In this document: in pieces, positions 60,505 to 64,000 of the stretch
Layout of the letters: each line of letters begins with the position of its first letter
Numbering within the stretch: the stretch's first letter is position 1
Source of the DNA: VRUE01 sp963712595
Lineage (GTDB): Bacteria > Actinomycetota > Thermoleophilia > Solirubrobacterales > 70-9
Length of the DNA stretch: 64,000 bases
Direction of reading: 5' to 3'
NCBI GenBank assembly: GCA_963712595.1
Contig: CAVQIM010000004.1
Coordinates: 412,983 to 476,982, forward strand
Translations under genes and position numbers: made by a program
The notes under the pieces: model-generated
What the model saw: the letters and a program-made list of their open reading frames with translations, nothing else
What the model was told of the DNA's origin: nothing
The model's database searches: none

Positions 60505-63500
60505 ATGGCCAGGGCCTTGGGGGATGGCTCTCTAATCGCGGTGGTCGGCATCTCTTGCCGACTGCCGCGCGCCTCCGATCCGGAGGCGTACTGGCGCCTC
60601 TTGGCGAGCGGAGAAGACGCGATCGCCGAGCTGCCGCCCGAGCGTCTGGAGATGGCCGGCCGATCGGCGTTCGACGATCTCCTCGACGAAGAGCCGGCGG
60701 TCCGATTCGGCGCCTTCCTCGACCGGGTCGAGGGCTTCGATCCCGCCTTCTTCGGGATATCCCCCCGCGAGGCGGCGGCGATGGACCCTCAGCAGCGACT
60801 GGTGCTCGAGCTGGGCTGGGAGGCGCTGGAGGACGCCGGCATCGCGGCCCAGGTCGTCCGGGGCGCCGCCGCCGGGGTCTTCGTCGGCGCGATCGCCGGC
60901 GACTACGCGCAGCTGGTCGCGCGCGTCGGCGACGACGCGATCGACCGGCACACGGCGGCGGGCCTGCACCGCAGCATCATCGCCAACAGGGTCTCCTACG
61001 CGCTCGGCCTCGAGGGCCCGAGCCTGACGGTCGATGCGGCACAGTCCTCGTCGCTGGTCTCGGTCCACCTCGCCTGCGAGAGCCTGCGCCGGGGAGAGTG
61101 CGAGCTGGCGCTCGCCGGTGGCGTGCACCTCAACCTGGATCCCCAGGCGGCGCTGAGCGCTGCGAGGCTCGGCGCCCTCTCGCCAGACGGCCGCTGTTTC
61201 ACCTTCGACGCGCGGGCCAACGGGTTCGTCAGGGGAGAGGGAGGCGGGGTGGTCGTGCTCAAGCCGCTTGCCCAGGCGGAGCTCGACGGTGACCACGTCT
61301 ACTGCGTGATCCGCGGCGGTGCGGTTAACAACGACGGCGGTGGCGACAGCCTGACCGCGCCAAGCCAGGCGGCCCAGGAAGCGGTTCTCAAGCGTGCTTA
61401 CAAGAGGGCGGGGGTGAAGCGCTCGGCCGTTGGGTACGTCGAGCTGCACGGAAGCGGGACGCCCGTCGGAGACCCGATCGAGGCGGCGGCGCTGGGCGCG
61501 GTCCTCGGCTCGGGGCGGGCGGCGGAGCCGTTGCGGGTCGGTTCCTCGAAGACCAACATCGGTCACCTCGAGGGGGCGGCGGGGATTGCTGGCCTGCTCA
61601 AGGCCGCGCTGGCGATCGAGCGCCGGCACATCCCCGCCAGCCTCAACTTCCAGCGGCCGAACCCGGAGATTCCGCTCGGCGAGCTGGGCCTGCGGGTGCA
61701 GGAGGAGCAGGGGCCCTGGCCATCGGCCGACGGTCCCCTGGTCGCGGGCGTGAGCTCCTTTGGCATGGGAGGCACGAACTGTCACCTGGTGCTATCCGAG
61801 GCGCCCCTTTCAAATGCAAAGAAAAGACCTACTAAACGAAAAGAACTCGATGGGGATTTGGCGAAGCGGGGCGCGGTGCCCCTCGAGGCGGTGCCCCTGG
61901 TCCTCTCCGCTGCATCGGATGCGGCGCTGCGGGAGCAGGCGACTCGGCTCGCCTCTCACCTGGAGGCGAACCCCGACGTCGCCGCCACCGACGTCGGGTT
62001 CTCCCTGGCGACGACTCGGGCGCACCTGGAGCGTCGCTCGGTCGTGTTCGGGGGGGATCGAGAGCAGCTGCTCACGGGCCTCGCTGTACTGGCCGGGGGT
62101 GGGGATGCGCCCTCCGTCGTGCGCGACAGCGCCCGAGGCGAACGCGCTGTCGCGTTCCTCTTCCCCGGTCACGGCTCGCAGTGGCGGGGCATGGCGGTGG
62201 AGCTTGCGAAGCAGGTGCCGGCGTTCGAGCGCGACCTGCGCGAGTGCGAAGCCGCGCTCGAGCCCCACATCGACTTCTCGGTCCGGGCGGCGCTCCGGGG
62301 GGATGAGGGCGCCCCGTCGTTGGAGAGGATCGACGTCGTCCAGTCGGCCCTCTTCGCCGTCATGGTCTCGCTGGCCAGGCTCTGGATCTCGTGTGGGGTC
62401 GCGCCCGCGGCCGTCGCCGGCCACTCGCAGGGGGAGATCGCGGCCGCTCACGTAGCCGGCGGTCTCTCGCTCGAGGACGCCGCCCACCTCGCGGCGGCGC
62501 GCAGTCGGCTGATCGCGGCGCAGGAGGGCGAGGGCGGCCTGGTCTCGGTTGCGGCTGGCGGGGAGCAACTCGAGTCATTGCTCGACTCGCTGGGAGGCCA
62601 GATCGAGGTGGCGGCGCTCAACGGCCCGGCTTCGACGATCGTCACCGGGCCACCGACCGCGTTGGACGCATTGCTCGATCGCTGTGCGGAGTCCGAGCTG
62701 AGGGCGCGGCGGGTGCGCGGGGCCACGGCGCCGTCTCATTCCCGCCTGGTCGAGCCCCTGCGCGACGGGCTGCTGGAAGCCCTTGCCGGGATCTCCCCCC
62801 GAAGCGGAGGGATCCCCTTTTACTCGACCGTAGTCGGGGGCCGGCTCGACACCGCCGAGCTCGGGCCCGAGTACTGGTACCGCAACCTGCGCCAGCCCGT
62901 GCGCTTCGAGCAGGTGACGCGAAGGCTGCTCGAGGACGGCCACCGGGCCCTGCTCGAGGTCAGCCCCCATCCGGTCTTCACGGTCGCGGTGCAGGAGACG
63001 ATCGACGACGTCTTCGACGATCCGAAGCAGGCGGCGACGCTGCTCACCCTGAGGCGCGATCAGGGTGGGGCCGGGAGATTCACCCGCTCGCTGGCGGAGG
63101 CAGCGGCCGCCGGAGCCTCGGTCGAGTGGGAGAGGGTCTTCCCCGCTGCGAAGCGGGTGAAGCTGCCCACCTACCCGTTCCAGCGCAGTCGCCACTGGCT
63201 GGGCGAGTCGGCGGTGGGCGACTCGGGTGGGAGCGCCGGGTCGCCGGTGGGTGCGCTTGCCGCGATGCCCGCCGGCGAGCGCGAGGCGCATCTGCTGGGT
63301 CTCATTCGTCGAGAGCTCGCCGTAGTGCTGGGCCGAGGCTCTTCGGAAGAGGTCGATCCCGGCACGACCTTCAAGGACCTTGGCGTCGACTCGCCGGCGG
63401 CGGTCGAGCTGCGCAACCGGTTGCGGGATGCGACCGGACTGCGCCTGCCGACCGAAATCGTCTTCAACCACCCGACCTGCGGCGAGCTTGCCGCCCATCT

Positions 63501-64000
63501 CTCCCGGCGGGCGGGGGGCGTCCCCGAGGCGAGGGGTGAAGTCACCGTCCGGGCGACGGCGAGCGATGAGCCGGTTGCGATCGTCGCGATGGGGTGTCGC
63601 TATCCCGGCGGCGTCGTCTCCCCGGAAGGGCTGTGGGGCCTGGTGGCGGCGGGCGCCGACGTCGTCGCGGATTTCCCCTTGGATCGCGGCTGGGACCTCG
63701 ATCGCCTCGCCGGCGCGAGCCGCGGTGCCAGCTCGACCCTCCAGGGCGGCTTCCTCGCCGAGCCCGGCCATTTCGACGCCGAGTTCTTCGGCATCTCCCC
63801 GCGCGAGGCGCTGGCGATGGACCCACAACAGCGCCTGCTCTTGGAGAGCTCCTGGGAGGCCTTGGAGTCGGCGGGGATCGATCCGACCTCGCTGCGCGGC
63901 ACCGCGACCGGGGTCTTCGCCGGGATCAGCTCGCAGGACTACACGGCTGGATTGCGCGCACCCGAGGAAGAGCTCGACGGCTACCGCCTCACCGGCAGCT
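60505..64000 (+). CDS. Modular type I polyketide synthase with KSQ loading module, partial
   Basis: Open to the window end, 1165 codons so far. Loading module: ketosynthase (about 10-430) with VDAAQSSSLVS, where the active-site Cys is Gln180, plus ELHGSGTPVGDP and KTNIGHLEGAAG; acyltransferase (about 535-830) with AGHSQGEIAAAH (Ser641), RIDVVQSAL and TAPSHSRLV; carrier domain (about 935-1005) with DLGVDSPAAVELRNRL (Ser963). Then a second ketosynthase starts near 1022 (EPVAIVAMGCRYPGG). KSQ domains decarboxylate the loaded extender to make the starter unit. GHSQG and RIDVVQ favour methylmalonyl-CoA, so a propionyl starter is likely. GGGAGGGG precedes the ATG. Confidence 0.93.
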   Translation, partial: MARALGDGSLIAVVGISCRLPRASDPEAYWRLLASGEDAIAELPPERLEMAGRSAFDDLLDEEPAVRFGAFLDRVEGFDPAFFGISPREAAAMDPQQRLVLELGWEALEDAGIAAQVVRGAAAGVFVGAIAGDYAQLVARVGDDAIDRHTAAGLHRSIIANRVSYALGLEGPSLTVDAAQSSSLVSVHLACESLRRGECELALAGGVHLNLDPQAALSAARLGALSPDGRCFTFDARANGFVRGEGGGVVVLKPLAQAELDGDHVYCVIRGGAVNNDGGGDSLTAPSQAAQEAVLKRAYKRAGVKRSAVGYVELHGSGTPVGDPIEAAALGAVLGSGRAAEPLRVGSSKTNIGHLEGAAGIAGLLKAALAIERRHIPASLNFQRPNPEIPLGELGLRVQEEQGPWPSADGPLVAGVSSFGMGGTNCHLVLSEAPLSNAKKRPTKRKELDGDLAKRGAVPLEAVPLVLSAASDAALREQATRLASHLEANPDVAATDVGFSLATTRAHLERRSVVFGGDREQLLTGLAVLAGGGDAPSVVRDSARGERAVAFLFPGHGSQWRGMAVELAKQVPAFERDLRECEAALEPHIDFSVRAALRGDEGAPSLERIDVVQSALFAVMVSLARLWISCGVAPAAVAGHSQGEIAAAHVAGGLSLEDAAHLAAARSRLIAAQEGEGGLVSVAAGGEQLESLLDSLGGQIEVAALNGPASTIVTGPPTALDALLDRCAESELRARRVRGATAPSHSRLVEPLRDGLLEALAGISPRSGGIPFYSTVVGGRLDTAELGPEYWYRNLRQPVRFEQVTRRLLEDGHRALLEVSPHPVFTVAVQETIDDVFDDPKQAATLLTLRRDQGGAGRFTRSLAEAAAAGASVEWERVFPAAKRVKLPTYPFQRSRHWLGESAVGDSGGSAGSPVGALAAMPAGEREAHLLGLIRRELAVVLGRGSSEEVDPGTTFKDLGVDSPAAVELRNRLRDATGLRLPTEIVFNHPTCGELAAHLSRRAGGVPEARGEVTVRATASDEPVAIVAMGCRYPGGVVSPEGLWGLVAAGADVVADFPLDRGWDLDRLAGASRGASSTLQGGFLAEPGHFDAEFFGISPREALAMDPQQRLLLESSWEALESAGIDPTSLRGTATGVFAGISSQDYTAGLRAPEEELDGYRLTGS

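Overview
The window is GC-rich actinobacterial DNA. Gene content points to class Thermoleophilia, order Solirubrobacterales or a relative: DUF5996 and DUF2855 proteins, SipW-type secreted proteins, an NhaA-DsbA fusion, a SigK/RskA pair beside Ferritin_2 proteins, and a tandem family of GAA/AAA-codon-rich secreted proteins. This placement is inference from gene content; no rRNA is present.

Layout. 0-5.6 kb: small stress proteins, a copper-binding lipoprotein, an acylphosphatase/3'-phosphoesterase fusion, an alkyltransferase-SDR pair, glutamate decarboxylase and a SET-domain protein. 5.7-8 kb: formaldehyde-oxidation pair, a formate dehydrogenase broken by one in-frame TAG plus a class III-like alcohol dehydrogenase. 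8-10.4 kb: two antitoxin/PIN-toxin modules. 10.4-19.7 kb: cNMP-domain flavoprotein, NhaA-DsbA, Lon, HxlR regulator, P450, DUF2855 protein. 20-21.1 kb: an intact IS481-family insertion with a 6-bp target duplication. 21.1-26.6 kb: cupredoxin, two ferritin-like proteins, SigK/RskA, YihY, ZIP transporter, orphan gene. 26.6-29.8 kb: three-gene secreted-protein operon. 29.9-38.9 kb: R2-like diiron protein, SDR, Baeyer-Villiger-type monooxygenase, trans-enoyl-reductase-like protein with an MMPL exporter, small proteins. 39-42.9 kb: three secreted paralogues with codon use unlike the rest of the window.

43.0-51.5 kb is the most unusual region: a tRNA gene with anticodon UAA but a short (class I) variable loop, then a tightly coupled operon encoding an ArgRS-like protein, a fused aminodeoxychorismate synthase (PapA/PabAB type), a GNAT acyltransferase, a histone-deacetylase-fold amidohydrolase, an AroQ-type mutase (PapB-like), a P450 and an N-hydroxylating flavin monooxygenase. 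I read this as a biosynthetic cluster for a chorismate-derived aromatic amine that is further acylated or aminoacylated and N-oxidised. The combination is not one I recognise.

51.6-54.7 kb holds two nearly identical lipoprotein quinoprotein-type beta-propellers. 54.8-64 kb carries a carbonic anhydrase, PucR-type and LmbU-type regulators, a biotin-dependent carboxyltransferase, a PptH/PptT-like pair, and the start of a modular type I polyketide synthase with a KSQ-AT-ACP loading module that runs off the window. Four TTA codons found here lie in the two regulators and the carboxyltransferase. Three copies of a 46-bp palindromic element sit just downstream of genes at 2.2, 14.2 and 19.8 kb. There is no gene-free stretch longer than about 300 bases, and no CRISPR array or rRNA was seen.
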